A DNA stretch of 64,000 bases from Planoprotostelium fungivorum (Eukaryota; Evosea; Variosea; Cavosteliida; Cavosteliaceae), in assembly GCA_003024175.1 (NCBI GenBank), contig MDYQ01000135.1:1-64000 (forward strand), read 5' to 3'. Both the position numbers and the translations under genes were made by a program. The notes beneath the pieces were generated by a model, which saw only the letters and a program-made list of their open reading frames with translations, made no database searches and was not told where the DNA came from. Below, one piece after another: positions 22,600-33,005 of this stretch; position 1 is the stretch's first letter; the number at the start of each line of letters is the position of its first letter.

Positions 22600-22850
22600 A
22601 GTTTTCCTCGCGGTCGTGCAGGTTGATCAGAATGCTTTCCGTGATGATTGTCCGTTGAGTGATCCTCCATCGGTCATCGACTGTTGAGTCCTCAGATTTT
22701 CAAAGACATTGGGATTTACAGAGGTGAAGAATGAACGGTAGTCTCTCTCCCGTTCCTCAATCTGGGTAGGTCAGTCTGTACCGGTTTCAGATGGCAAGTT
22801 GGCTGCGATTGGAAGGCACACAAAGGCGATGTGACCGATAATAAATCGTT
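22600..22850 (+). pseudogene. Decayed 3' duplicate of the mitochondrial thioesterase gene
   Basis: From about 22690 the plus strand matches the last exon and 3' flank of the gene at 9280-10050 (KTLGFTEVKNER then TAG), nearly base for base to 22830. Upstream, 22625-22680 resembles an intron and exon border region of the same gene (CTTTCCGTGATGATT, CATCGACTG) but the LHGG exon, the 13-nt exon and the long fifth exon are absent or unrecognisable. It has no start and no complete domain. The better conservation of the end suggests a recent local duplication followed by loss, or gene-end homogenisation. Confidence 0.75.
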
Positions 22851-22915
22851 GATTATCCCAACATCGATGAAGTGTTGAACGATTTGAAAGTTAGACATGG
22901 GATGTGTTCTGTTCT

Positions 22916-23122
22916 TTATATCTCTCTGGTGAATATCTCTTGGCGACGAGCGGGAGAGGGTAATGTGGTTCTCTGCATTCTGGCCTTGGATTTCGCTTCC
23001 TTCTGGAAATCTTTGACCACACGACCCACCATCTGCCACGCACCGGCGAAACTAGCAGTAGCTGCGACGGTGGTGGTAGGAACGCTGAGAAAATGGTCAG
23101 CCATCACCATATATGTGATCAT
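22916..23122 (-). CDS. Small hypothetical protein, 68 aa
   Basis: Intact frame MITYMVMADHFLSVPTTT with a moderately hydrophobic middle (VAATASFAGAWQMVG) and a basic, Arg-rich tail (PARRQEIF). Composition fits a small mitochondrial inner-membrane protein, but no family is recognised. An overlapping plus-strand frame of similar length exists, so this is tentative. It is convergent with the thioesterase fragment. Confidence 0.35.
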   Translation of the reverse strand: MITYMVMADHFLSVPTTTVAATASFAGAWQMVGRVVKDFQKEAKSKARMQRTTLPSPARRQEIFTREI

Positions 23123-23329
23123 TTCGGCTCACTTCCAATCCTTCGGCGCCTGGAACTCATTAAGCTTGCTGACTCTTCTCATGAGGCGCCCCCCCATTCC
23201 AGAGTAGGCGGTCCTTGTGATTTGTGATGAGTTCATTGTTGGGTTTGAATTATTTCTGAACGAGAATCGTTTTGATTTGTGACTTACGTATATTCTACAA
23301 CACGACCGAGCTGCGTGACGCAGGCAAAC

Positions 23330-23632
23330 ATGCTGAGAGCCATCCGCATCGGCAGCTCATTGGGTCGGTCGATACGTCAGCCACGTCCCTTCAGAAGATG
23401 TGTCATCGATCCGCATATAGTGCATTCTCGACCGTTCAGACGTCACTTGTGGGGATTACCTATATTCAATAAGAATGGTGAGGTTGAAAGAGAAGATGGA
23501 AGAAGAATGACGTCATTCGAAGCTAAGACTGAGGAGAAAATTGAGTACGAGGAACATTCTACAGAAGAGCTGGCTGCGTACGAGAGGGCAAAAGCGAAGG
23601 CGGAGGAATACAAGAAGAGGGTGAGCGTGTGA
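23330..23632 (+). CDS. Small mitochondrial-type protein, or N-terminus of the SMYD gene
   Basis: One hundred residues. The first 60 are Arg-rich without acids (MLRAIRIGSSLGRSIR, RPFRRC), a strong presequence-like start; the rest is a charged helix (ELAAYERAKAKAEEYKKR). Read alone it stops at 23632, 20 bp before the SET-MYND start. However a GTGAG donor at 23624 and an AG at 23660 are phase-compatible with the next exon, so it could be spliced onto the SET-MYND protein and send it to mitochondria. Both readings are open. Confidence 0.5.
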   Translation: MLRAIRIGSSLGRSIRQPRPFRRCVIDPHIVHSRPFRRHLWGLPIFNKNGEVEREDGRRMTSFEAKTEEKIEYEEHSTEELAAYERAKAKAEEYKKRVSV

Positions 23633-23651
23633 GTTGTATCATGATCTGAAG

Positions 23652-25698
23652 ATGTCACAGAGAGAAGCGGCCGTACAGAGATTGAATGATCAGAATCATC
23701 CCAAAGGAGTTGAAATTCGAGAGCATTTGGAAGAGCAGCAGAGTGAGTTCATGACGTCTTATCCCCATCCACACTCATCACATTATCCAATGACATATGA
23801 GACATCTATCTAATCTCTTTCCACATCATCATCACGACAACCATCATCTCCGTTCCATCCTCCTGATCTGGTGACATCCTCCTGATCTGATGACATCAGG
23901 TGTCGGATTATTCAACCTCAGGGGGAGAACAAAGGGAGAGACCTTGTTCACAGAGACTTCCCTCGCAACTGCACCCATCGACTCGCAGCACTGCCACCAC
24001 TGTTGCAAAGACATCGGCCCAAACGCCATCGTCTTACCATCCGGTGCCCACGTGACCGCAATCGATCAGTTCGGCGTGGGTGTACGTAACTCGAAATCTC
24101 ACGGTGCGACGACATTTCACCGACTTTTCGCAGGTTCCCAAGGTGCTGAAGAATAATCCGAAGGTGAAGAAATTATCCGAAGAGACCGTGTCATGCCCGG
24201 TGTGTCTGTCCTCGTTCTGCAGTCACCAGTGCCTAGAAGAGTCGACCAAGTATCACGATGTCTATTGTGCACCCGCGGGAGCAGAAGGTGAATCTACAAC
24301 CAGCCACCGATACATGATGACGTCATCTGACGTCATACGGAGGTAGTGCACAGTGGGAGATGATATCGAATGCACCGGAACCGAAGATAGGGGCTTTGTC
24401 TGCGAGATTGTACGGGATATTGATCAACGAAGAGAAGAAGGGAGAGCTAGAGGTGACTCCACTACCTTCATCATCCATCACCATCGCGTGTCATCATCCA
24501 TCTCATTTCAATCATCTCATTACCTCATCATCATCTCATTACCTCATCATCATCTCATTACCTCATCATCATCTCATTACCTCATCATCATCTCATCATC
24601 ATCTCATCATCATCTCATCATCATCTATTCACATCATCACCACGATCATCATCTCATCATCATCTCATCACAATCATCATCACATCGAATCGATGTTGAC
24701 CACCCAATCAGATCACACTGGAAGAAGAAGGAAGGAGTGTGTTCGGTGCAAACGCCACGAAACAAGAGGATGCCATCACTCTATTCACTCGCAGTCTATT
24801 GGGTACTGCCACGGAGGACCCGCAGGCTCTGGCTGTACCGGAACCGCAGGAGAAGAAACTCTACACCATCGTGAGAGGAGGAACGTGGGACGTCTTAGAT
24901 ACGATGGACAGAGCACCACCCTTCCCAGAATTAGAGAGGGTGAGTGACGATGGAGATGATCGCGATCGCATGGTGATCGTGATGATGATTGCGATCAGAT
25001 CATCCAAGAAGAGTACAGAGATCTGAAGGACTTGTTGACCATCCGAGGTCACGCCGACTCCAATATCCTTTCATCATCATCATCATCATCATCACTTTCC
25101 TCGACTCTCTCACAGCTGCTGGACGAACAAGTCTATCGAGACCTCCGCCTCATCTGCACCCAAAACAGCGCCAAGTTGGAGACGCAGGTCGAGCATCTAA
25201 CGGAGAACGGTTCAAATTTCGAGACGGAGACGCGTTTTCCATCGAATGGAGTGTTCATTGCAGTGACGGGGTCGTTCATCAATCATTCTTGTGAACCGAA
25301 CGTGTCCATGTCGAATCTGTACAACCACGAGGTGATCATCATCGTACGGCTGTCTTCACATGATCGAGATGTGAAGATGACACGAACACGTTCATCATAT
25401 CAGCTTCATCGTCATATCATCAATCTATCATCAACATCCTTGTGTCATCATCCTAGAACTGTATCATCAACACATCATCATGTTGCATGCGATGTACCTG
25501 GGTTGATATAGAGGATAGATCCGTTGGGAGGCAGAGAGAGAGATCGGAGCAGGAGAAGAACTGTTTGTGTCTTACGTGGACAACAGCATGTCTCTCGATG
25601 AGAGGAGAGAGGAGCTGTTCAATCGCTACAGCTTTTGGTGTCAGTGTTCTCTCTGTAAGAAGCAGCAAGAAGAGGCGGAGAATGAAGAAGAGGGCTGA
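23652..25698 (+). CDS. SET-MYND protein, SMYD5-like
   Basis: Seven exons (23652-23742, 23900-24075, 24134-24287, 24343-24452, 24712-24939, 24999-25331, 25519-25698) give 423 residues, close to human SMYD5 (418). The SET N-part shows GLFNLRGRTKGETLF; the MYND zinc finger follows (CHHCCKD, then CPVCLSSFCSHQCLEES with H-x3-C). The SET core has FINHSCEPNVSMSNL (the AdoMet-binding NHSC and PN) and GEELFVSYVDNSM (the catalytic Tyr), then a post-SET Cys cluster (WCQCSLCKK) and an acidic tail as in SMYD5. SMYD5 proteins methylate histone H4K20, H3K36 or ribosomal protein L40 in animals; the substrate here is unknown. A Ser run near residue 290 is encoded by a TCATCA microsatellite. Confidence 0.88.
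24480..24711 (+). repeat. Imperfect CATCATCTC microsatellite in an intron
   Basis: Most of the 259-bp fourth intron of the SET-MYND gene is an imperfect array of CATCTCATTACCTCAT and CATCATCTC words. It makes this intron about five times the usual length. No coding or structural signal. Confidence 0.85.
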
Positions 25699-25747
25699 TG
25701 GTGTAATGATGTGAAGGATAATCATGTTAATGATGTGAAGTTGTCGA

Positions 25748-26077
25748 ATGGTCTACTTTAGATGTCATCATGGTCGCTGCTGTGATGAACTCGATCGAAT
25801 CACCGATTCAGGTGAAGCCTTTATAGAGAAGTCCGTTGGCAATATTAATACACGATTCGGGGCGGTTCAACTTCCCCTCTTCACACTCGTCGGGGCCAAA
25901 GTCTGTCTCGATGCACCTGCACCTGATGGAGGAGAAGTTCATGGAAAGGAAGTCGGGCTGGGTGTTATGTGGAAAATTGCACGAAAATTACCTCCGAAGC
26001 TGGCTCTCATTCATCTCTCCACGCGCGAGCGCATCATCCTGAACGAACTTCTCCGCCTACAACGATTCTTAATGTGA
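25748..26077 (+). CDS. Weak open frame, 109 aa
   Basis: Frame MVYFRCHHGRC to RLQRFLM between the SET-MYND gene and the surface glycoprotein. A second frame (about 25836-26042) is also open and reads more like protein at its end (MHLHLMEEKFMERKSGW). Neither has a recognised domain and no intron reconciles them, so this may be a short gene, a pseudogene or chance. Confidence 0.25.
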   Translation: MVYFRCHHGRCCDELDRITDSGEAFIEKSVGNINTRFGAVQLPLFTLVGAKVCLDAPAPDGGEVHGKEVGLGVMWKIARKLPPKLALIHLSTRERIILNELLRLQRFLM

Positions 26078-26129
26078 GAGACCTTCTTTATTTCCAATTG
26101 TGAGTCAGCTGTCTCACGAATCACATCAG

Positions 26130-27137
26130 ATGAAGTCCATCTTCGTGGTACTCTTAACATTATGTCTATTCCAATTTGGAAGTGCAGTCACTGGGTTTCT
26201 AGGGACACCCACTGCTTTCAATCATCTAGATACGGTGGTCAACATTGAGGATTCCAACAACAACACTGTCCTCACCATTTCATTCTCCGTCGAGAGAGCA
26301 TGTGTCAATGCCTCGTGTTACATGAACGTCGGCCTCCTGAGTTCAGTCCCCCGCAGTGCCAAGACCAATCTGCCCTCTTCTTCCACCATTCTACCCCTTG
26401 GATCGAGTCTCCAGAATGCACTGGCCCTCAACATCACAATGACACCCCTCTCTGCCCTCCTCAATGGAACCGTGATCACCATCCCAGGATTCGGCAGCAA
26501 CAGCAGCTCGTATGCCAGTTTCGTCTACGATTCAGTCTACGGACAGTTTGGCCGCATCAAGAGCGGTGGTAATTCCATTCCAGTCCCCTCAGACTATCTC
26601 GTCCCCGGCATCTTCCTCTTCGCCACGACATCCTCTTCAGATGCATACCCTCTCGTCAACAGCCAATACTACAACTTGGCTGGAAGCGTCGCCAGCAACT
26701 TGGCCCTTGGAAATGGACTCTATCTCAATGTCACATCCACCTACGATAACTCCATTCGCATCTTCTACTCGACGAGCAACCCGGTGACCGCCAGCGCTCC
26801 CTCTGGATACGTCTCTGCCGGTAGCTACTATCAAGTCGAGCTTCGCAATCCATCTGGCTCCATTTCTGGATTATGGAAGATCACAAACTCTTCCGTCTCT
26901 GCCACCGTCTTGAACTCGACCGCTTTGGGTTACGTTTCAACCACAGGCACTCAGTATGTCATCCCAACCTACAGCAACATCACTCGTTACTTTGTCAACA
27001 CCACGAACGCCAACTCGGTCGTTCAGACATACGACCAACTGCTGGGCACGTGGGCACTCTACAACTACTCGGGTGCGTCGAACATGGTCCCCTCCATCAT
27101 GATGGTCGTTGCCATCTTTGCCGTGCTGTTATCATAA
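26130..27137 (+). CDS. Secreted or GPI-anchored surface glycoprotein
   Basis: Single exon, 335 residues from the ATG at 26130. Signal peptide MKSIFVVLLTLCLFQFGSA; body rich in Ser, Thr, Asn and Tyr with about a dozen N-glycosylation sequons (NNT, NAS, NIT, NGT, NSS, NVT, NST, NTT, NYS); C-terminus ends in a hydrophobic run (IMMVVAIFAVLLS) preceded by small residues (SGASN), the pattern of a GPI attachment signal. No intron, unlike nearly all neighbours, and strongly C-ending codons suggest high expression. Family unknown. Its stop lies only 33 bp from that of the convergent ribosomal gene, so the 3' ends must overlap. Confidence 0.8.
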   Translation: MKSIFVVLLTLCLFQFGSAVTGFLGTPTAFNHLDTVVNIEDSNNNTVLTISFSVERACVNASCYMNVGLLSSVPRSAKTNLPSSSTILPLGSSLQNALALNITMTPLSALLNGTVITIPGFGSNSSSYASFVYDSVYGQFGRIKSGGNSIPVPSDYLVPGIFLFATTSSSDAYPLVNSQYYNLAGSVASNLALGNGLYLNVTSTYDNSIRIFYSTSNPVTASAPSGYVSAGSYYQVELRNPSGSISGLWKITNSSVSATVLNSTALGYVSTTGTQYVIPTYSNITRYFVNTTNANSVVQTYDQLLGTWALYNYSGASNMVPSIMMVVAIFAVLLS

Positions 27138-27170
27138 AGGAGATGGATACGAATTGATTTTGGATTTTAT

Positions 27171-27823
27171 TTATTGAGCTGGCAACGCCTCTGGGTGGAT
27201 GTCACACGATGAGAAACGATCGTGATGATGAGATGTCACATGATGTGTAGTAGAGGAGTGAAGATGGCTCACCTTCTGTGTTGTTGCTTTCGAGAGAGAA
27301 CTGAACGGTAGATGATGGTGCATCGTACAGATCGCTTCCATCGAAGAGGGTGGTGATCTGGGCTCTCATTCCAACTCCGGGAGGTAATCCCTTCTCAACC
27401 AACGAGAAGAACTTTTCGAGTCAGTTGTCTCTCTATCATGATACACAATTCACCTGCTTGGCCAGATCTTCAGTTTCTGAGTTGACAGAGACAAAACGAG
27501 AGTGAAGTCTAATCTCGAATTGATCTCTCGCCCTCTTGTTCACGTGAGGTGATCTGTTGATTGTCCACCTGAAATGAGATGTCGATATCGAGTGATATCT
27601 TCCATTCGATCATCACACACCTCGTGATTCTCGTGGGAAGCATGACGGGTCCTCTCATGTTGCTGCTGATGCCCACAGTGTGGTGAGCCTGCAGGAGAAC
27701 TTTCTTGGCAGCGAAATCGAGAATACGTGTGGGGCCCCACAGACGGAAACGGACAGTAGCCTTCTGTGCATTGAGCAGGGGACTGAGAGAAGACATGATT
27801 CGATCTTTGTTTGCTGATCTCAT
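27171..27823 (-). CDS. Mitochondrial small ribosomal subunit protein uS10
   Basis: Four exons (27823-27621, 27568-27454, 27411-27273, 27190-27171), 158 residues (149 from the second ATG at 27796). The uS10 core is clear: VRFRLWGPTRILDFAAKK, GPVMLPTRITRWTINRSPH and VNKRARDQFEIRLHSR, matching the bacterial S10 signature. A 60-residue C-terminal extension (FSLVEKGLPPGVGMR onward) is typical of mitochondrial forms. Cytosolic eS10-type uS20 versions lack this arrangement. The protein would sit in the head of the mitoribosome small subunit. The last exon is only 20 nt. Confidence 0.9.
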
Positions 27824-28102
27824 CACATCGGAGATTTTTGGTTAGACCCGATGATGAGGTCTAACCTGATGAAATTTCAAGCTTGCATGAACGAAAGAAC
27901 GAAGACGATGAGAAGACTAGAAGGATGTAACAAGTGCATCCCATTCCATTCTTCTCCTTCAAATTAAACAAGTCTCGCCCTCAGACATCATCTTCTGATG
28001 CACCGGTGTCATTCTTCATCCCTCTCCTTCCTCCACCTCCACACGACCGTCACACCCAACGACAGACACGTCTAATGACCATCTCATGTGCACACATCTT
28101 TA

Positions 28103-30828
28103 TCAATCCACGTCACTGTTCTCCTCTTCTTCCCTCGTTCTGCTCTTCACCCTCCGAACCTTTTCACCGCAGTCGGCTCTGTGTCTCTGCCAATCTCCCT
28201 GCTGCGTCATCGTCAATCCGTGTGTCACACGATCATCTCGTCTCCACGATGATGATGACGATCACCTGGCACGTCTTAGAGCAGTATCTGACGGCATGGC
28301 AACGAGAACACTTGTTCTTCGCTCGCTGAGAGCACCCCGGGTGGTGACATATCCTCTCCGGCCTGTGGTCACCCGTGGGTTGAGAAATTTCCGAGAAAAC
28401 GTTGAGGTCCAAAAGATTGGACCACTTTGCACCGATACCACTTCCCAGGCGCTCCCGGATCCTCCCGAAATCTTCACGTTCTCCCTGAAATTTCGTCACC
28501 ACGAGTCGAAATTTCGACTCGAAACCCTTTTGGGACTCCACACCCACCTCCTCCCAATCGTACCCCGTCACGGCAACGACCGCGAACAGAGCTTCGACCC
28601 AAGCTTCTCTGCACTTTGGCGACCTCAACAGCTCGACGGCAGTCTTGTGCAGCTCCTACACTTCCATCACCCTCTATAGACGTACCTCCCCACCTTCTCT
28701 CGCAAGACTTGCCCGTGTTGAGGTGAATGCAATACGAGATGTACCAACACGAACAAGTGATCTTCTAATATCGTCTCGTTGAAGCAGTCACCGTGTGGTG
28801 ACCGGCAAGAGCAGGAGGTGTCGTAATCTACATCGAGCCATTTTCCTTCTCGGATGAAGAGCGTCGTTGTAGATACGATGTCGGGGCTCTTTGCGAGGCA
28901 GAATTTCGCGCGAATTTCGTCGCCGCGCTCGAGCCAGCGGCGGAGGGTTCGACTGCACCGGGCAGCGATGTGTATGTCTTTCGTGGAGAAGAGGTAGAGG
29001 AGCTCGGGGATACCTAGGTGGGGTGTCAGATGGATCGCATGACGATGATGGTGATGGTGATGATGATGGTGATCGAGATGGAATGATGATCGAGATGGAA
29101 TGACGATCTGGGAGATGACGATCGTCATCATGAGGACGATGCCATGTGATCGCACATCACACGATGCATCATCCGATCACGATCCAAGTCGATCGGTGAT
29201 GATCGAGAATCCATCGTGATCATCATCATCCCCTCACCCGTTGCATCTCCCAACGTATCGTACGTAACATCCCCCTCCAAATCCATCCAAGCGTCTTGCA
29301 TCGCAGACAGAAACCTTCCCGATCGAATGGCATCTTCCCCGTGTCGGTTGACTTCGAAATATTCCGCGGCACTTCTGCCGCACAGCGCCTCGTGTGGAGT
29401 GAGATCTTCCGAGCTGTACCTTTTGAAATTTGAATCTCTCGATCGGGCGGGAAAATGGGTCACCTCGACAGTAAGATCTGATCTATGCCTGTGTCCCTGA
29501 TCTGCTGTACGGTAGTTACGTCCGTGAAGATGAACAGAGTGTGAATGGTGTGCCAGAAGACATAGTGAGCATTCCTCTTGTTGTGAATCAAGTAATATGC
29601 AATTTTCTGCGAATGGTCAGATCGGAAATTCCGAGGAAAATACGTGGATAAATCGGGTGTCGAATATGGTCTTACGCCACGTGCTCTTAATCTTTGGATT
29701 TTTATCCCAGTGAGGACAGAGTCTATCCTTGTCAGTGGAATATTCATTTGTATGTAAAATATAATACAGATCATACATAATACATTACAAATGACATGGT
29801 GTGTCACAGACATGATGATCGTATGGTTATCACGGGCTTATTTCTATAGATAGTAATGGCACGAATCGAATATCTCCATCCATATTTCTCTTCATGGATA
29901 TGGAAAGAAAACGTATATGCGATCGATACAATGAACTATGTACAATGATATACACGGTACGATGAAACGTGAACATTCGAAGGTTTCCATGACATGTGAA
30001 AATCCACATCACCTCTCGATGATCTGCGAAACCAATACGAGATAATCCGCCCTCTGTAATTGTTCACAGCAATCGAGCAACAGCATGCAAGCTCTGAACA
30101 GATCCTCTTCGTGTCTCTCTATGGCAGCTTCGATGGGTGGTGCCTCGCAGAAATCGTCCGCACAATCACCAAAGTAGACGATGGCTTGTAAACACTCGTA
30201 TAGGATCTTGTGATTCTTTGAAGTCGACGTGCGATAGACCATGACGACAATCTTCTCCAAGGTTTCTGCATCTCCACACCTCTGGAACATGATGAGAAGA
30301 TGGGATGATAGAGGAGGAGATGAAGACGTGGGAGGAATGGATGTGTCTCACATCGGTCGAAGTGCGAATTCGTGAGATGAAATTACACATGATCTGGGGA
30401 ATCAGTCGAGGACGATATGATGTGACATCTCACTCTCAACAGACGCTCGTGACCTTTGGTGAGAGCCAGACGAAATATAGCGCTCATCTTTCTCATAGCC
30501 TCCGGTTGTGAGATGAATAGGTCTGTTTCCTAAAATGCATCGGAAATTGATCACCCATCTGATCTCACCGCTTCGACAACGTACAAAACATCCTCCGCGT
30601 GGTCGACAACCTCATCGATTGGTGCATTCGTGTTAATCGACTCGACAAACTATCAGTAATTTCAGAGAGGGTGACACGGCGTTCGATGCGAAGTGTGACC
30701 TGCTTCATTCGAAATGCACGTTCGATCCAGCCCAGTTTTTCGAAATTGGCCGGATAGACCTCCCTTCCTCTCAGCTTATTCCATTGACCGATGTCAATTT
30801 CGAGCTTGATGGAGTCTTGGCTCTGCAT
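28103..30828 (-). CDS. MYND zinc-finger protein with helical N-terminal region
   Basis: At least ten exons. Start 30828 (MQSQDSIKLEIDIGQW), then helical segments (FVESINTNAPIDEVVDHAE; MCNFISRIRTSTD; EKIVVMVYRTSTSKNHKI; QAIVYFGDCADDFCEA) resembling armadillo-like repeats, a module YSSEDLTPHEALCGRS, a segment with GIPELLYLFSTKDIHIAARC, and at the C-terminus a canonical MYND finger CHHPGCSQRAKNKCSRC, RYCSKTCQ, then QGDWQRHRADC, completed across an intron. MYND fingers bind proline-rich partners in corepressors. No SET domain is present. One intron (about 30003-29732) is AT-rich and near 270 nt, far above the usual size. The gene ends AAC AGT GAC GTG GAT TGA at 28103. Confidence 0.75.
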
Positions 30829-31034
30829 GGTGATCGTGTGATGTTCCTCAGGAGTCGAGAATCAAGACATGTGATCTACAACGAGACATTCCCAGAAAAC
30901 ATTAAAATTCCTGTCGTGTCTCTTTACGGCTATCCACCAGCTGGCGCTACCCTTGTATAAGATGTATTTTGCTTCTGAAGATCGTGTGAAACCAGTATCA
31001 AGATTGAGTGAAAACACCAATATGATCTGTCTCG

Positions 31035-31035
31035 N
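31035..31035. other. Single N: assembly gap or unresolved base
   Basis: The only ambiguous base in the window. Sequence to its right is the 3' end of a tRNA; sequence to its left does not contain the matching tRNA 5' half. It most likely marks a contig join of unknown size. Confidence 0.7.
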
Positions 31036-31058
31036 CACAGGTTCGAGTCCTGTAGGTG
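31036..31058 (+). tRNA. 3' end of a tRNA gene (tRNA-Ser-like), truncated at the gap
   Basis: ACAGG-TTCGAGT-CCTGT is a perfect T arm with the B-box promoter, followed by a 3' acceptor strand AGGTGTC and discriminator G, then a TTTT terminator within 6 nt. The ending matches eukaryotic tRNA-Ser genes, whose 3' ends read CAGGTTCGAGTCCTG plus a GTGTCG- or TTGTCG-type acceptor. The expected partner GACACCT for the 5' acceptor strand is not found upstream, so the rest is missing at the N. Confidence 0.65.
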
Positions 31059-31121
31059 TCGATTTTGTTAGATTTTGTCATTTATTCCTACTCTATAAAC
31101 CAAACCATTACAAACGTGTAG

Positions 31122-32525
31122 ATGGAGAAATGCGAAATTTCGAGACAACCCAGTTCGGGGGTTCATCACGTACGAAACATGATGGAGGAGGAAGGAGAGC
31201 ATGAATTACGAAATAGAACCGCACCGTATTCTCTTCGCTCTTCTGATGGCTTGACTATGAGTCATGGGATCAATTCCATTTCCAAAGTGGAAGATACGAT
31301 AGAGATCAAGCTGGTTGCCCTCTCAAAACATCATTACATCCGAATATCGCCCACCGCTACTATATTGGAGCTGAAGACGAAGGTGCCATCTAATCATTCA
31401 ATTTCTCAAGTCCTCCATCCATCGACATCGTAGAGATGCATACAATACACCTGCAACGTTCTTCCATTCATCGAAGCGATTTCCATCTTTACAACCCGAG
31501 CCCGACTGATTATCTTCAAGACACGAGAAAGCGGCTGGGTTGCCCCCGGAAAGAACATCCGTCTCATCTTTGGAGGTAAAATCCTCTCCGATACACAGAC
31601 GTTATCCTCGAGCGGCATACACAATGGGTCATCCGTTCACTGTTCTGTCTCCGATTCGGTATCAGTGCCGGTGATGCAAGACCCGCAGGTGTGTGATCGA
31701 TCGTAGACCTCCTCATTTATATTTCACCTTGACCCATGATGATCTTGTCTTACTTCAAATTTATCTTATCTATATCGATCTGAATAACATCTTTGTATCG
31801 CGCAGCAGTGCAGTTGATTCAATAGACGAATTATTATCTTATTTCCAAGTCGCGTCACAGTCGTATGTCATCGCAATGATGAGCTCGAATTAAATGATGA
31901 ATAGGAGGAGATCAGAGGTTTCAATCGTTTGAGAACGTTCGGATTCAACCAGAGCGAAATCGATCACATCAGGACACAATTTCACACACACAGGTTGGTC
32001 AACAATGGATTCCTCCACGCAAGTGTGTCTCTTCATCCTCTTCTCATTTAAATCATCGATGTATTCCAATTCCATACATGATAACGAGTCTCTGTGAATC
32101 ATCTCATCACATCTCGATCATCACGATGCAGTCATCTCATCATGCAACAGACACGAACGTAGAGCAGCAACTGTCTTTAGAGGAAGAATGGATCAACAGT
32201 GAAGGTCTCAACGCAAATCGCGACGTTCAAGCCGGTGACACAAACTCTTCACCTCCACATCATGCTGACGCGAACAGAACAACCACCGATAGAAGAGACG
32301 AGCACAGACACAGGCGACAACGAAGACATCTTCAAAGGTCTCGTGATGGGTTTCGCCCTGGGTCTAGTCATGTTGCTGTGGGTGAGAGCGACACGTCCTC
32401 ATGCGAAAGTTTCTAAACGCGAACAGCTGCCCGATCGATCGCTTCCGTTCAGGATGAAGTTGGGCATCGTGGCTGGGCTGAGCGCCTCGTTTCTCTTCGG
32501 AACGATGAGGTTAATGAGTCAATGA
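31122..32525 (+). CDS. Ubiquitin-like-domain membrane protein, Dsc3/TMUB-like
   Basis: Exons 31122-31382, about 31434-31690, 31806-31848, 31905-31997, 32132-32234 and 32278-32525 chain with consistent phases, about 334 residues. The ubiquitin-like domain has IEIKLVALSKHHYIRI and NIRLIFGGKILSDTQTL, then GIHNGSSVHCSVS. A linker contains GFNRLRTFGFNQSEIDHIR and LEEEWIN, followed by two membrane helices (GLVMGFALGLVMLLWV; IVAGLSASFLFGTM). This order is that of Dsc3 (DUF2407 plus DUF2407_C), a subunit of the Golgi/ER Dsc ubiquitin ligase that handles membrane proteins and, in fungi, SREBP processing. The start codon and the 29 residues encoded before 31521 are uncertain; a later ATG at 31258 is possible. 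Confidence 0.75.
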
Positions 32526-33005
32526 TGAGACGTCGAGCGTGATGATGATCTCGGAGGAGGGTATGGCTGGTTGTAGATCGATTGGATGGGAGATATCACT
32601 CGATAAAGAGACTGGCTCGAATTGTTCTTTCGTGATCGTCGTGCGATCGTTGACGGTGGCTGATCGAACAGAGTCTGATGAACATGGCAAGTTATACGGT
32701 TACACTATGCCGAATCGAAAGGAAAGACGAAACATGATGCTGTCATTCAGAGAGGTTTTCTTCGAAGAAAAAGCGATATAAACGAGTGCAAGAGGATTTA
32801 TTCTACTTACATGAATGGACGACACTGCCAGATTCAGCGTGAAGTTGATTCGCGAGTTCAGATGATCTCCAAATGTCAGATGGATCGTCTGTACCTGTTG
32901 TGTACAGAATAAAATTCGGAGGTTGATGAGAATGAGATTGTGATACGAAACAGACGAACGCAGACACGGAATCGATCGAAGAATTGGACAGACCGAATGA
33001 ACGAT
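32526..33005. other. Convergent intergenic region
   Basis: About 480 bp between the 3' ends of the Dsc3-like and Dug3-like genes. An 80-codon frame at 32539-32781 has no domain. Presumably 3' untranslated sequence of both genes. Confidence 0.4.

Noticed and set aside
24480-24711. Regularly spaced CATCATCTC words that could suggest a CRISPR-like array
   Set aside because: There are no unique spacers; it is an intronic microsatellite in a eukaryotic gene.
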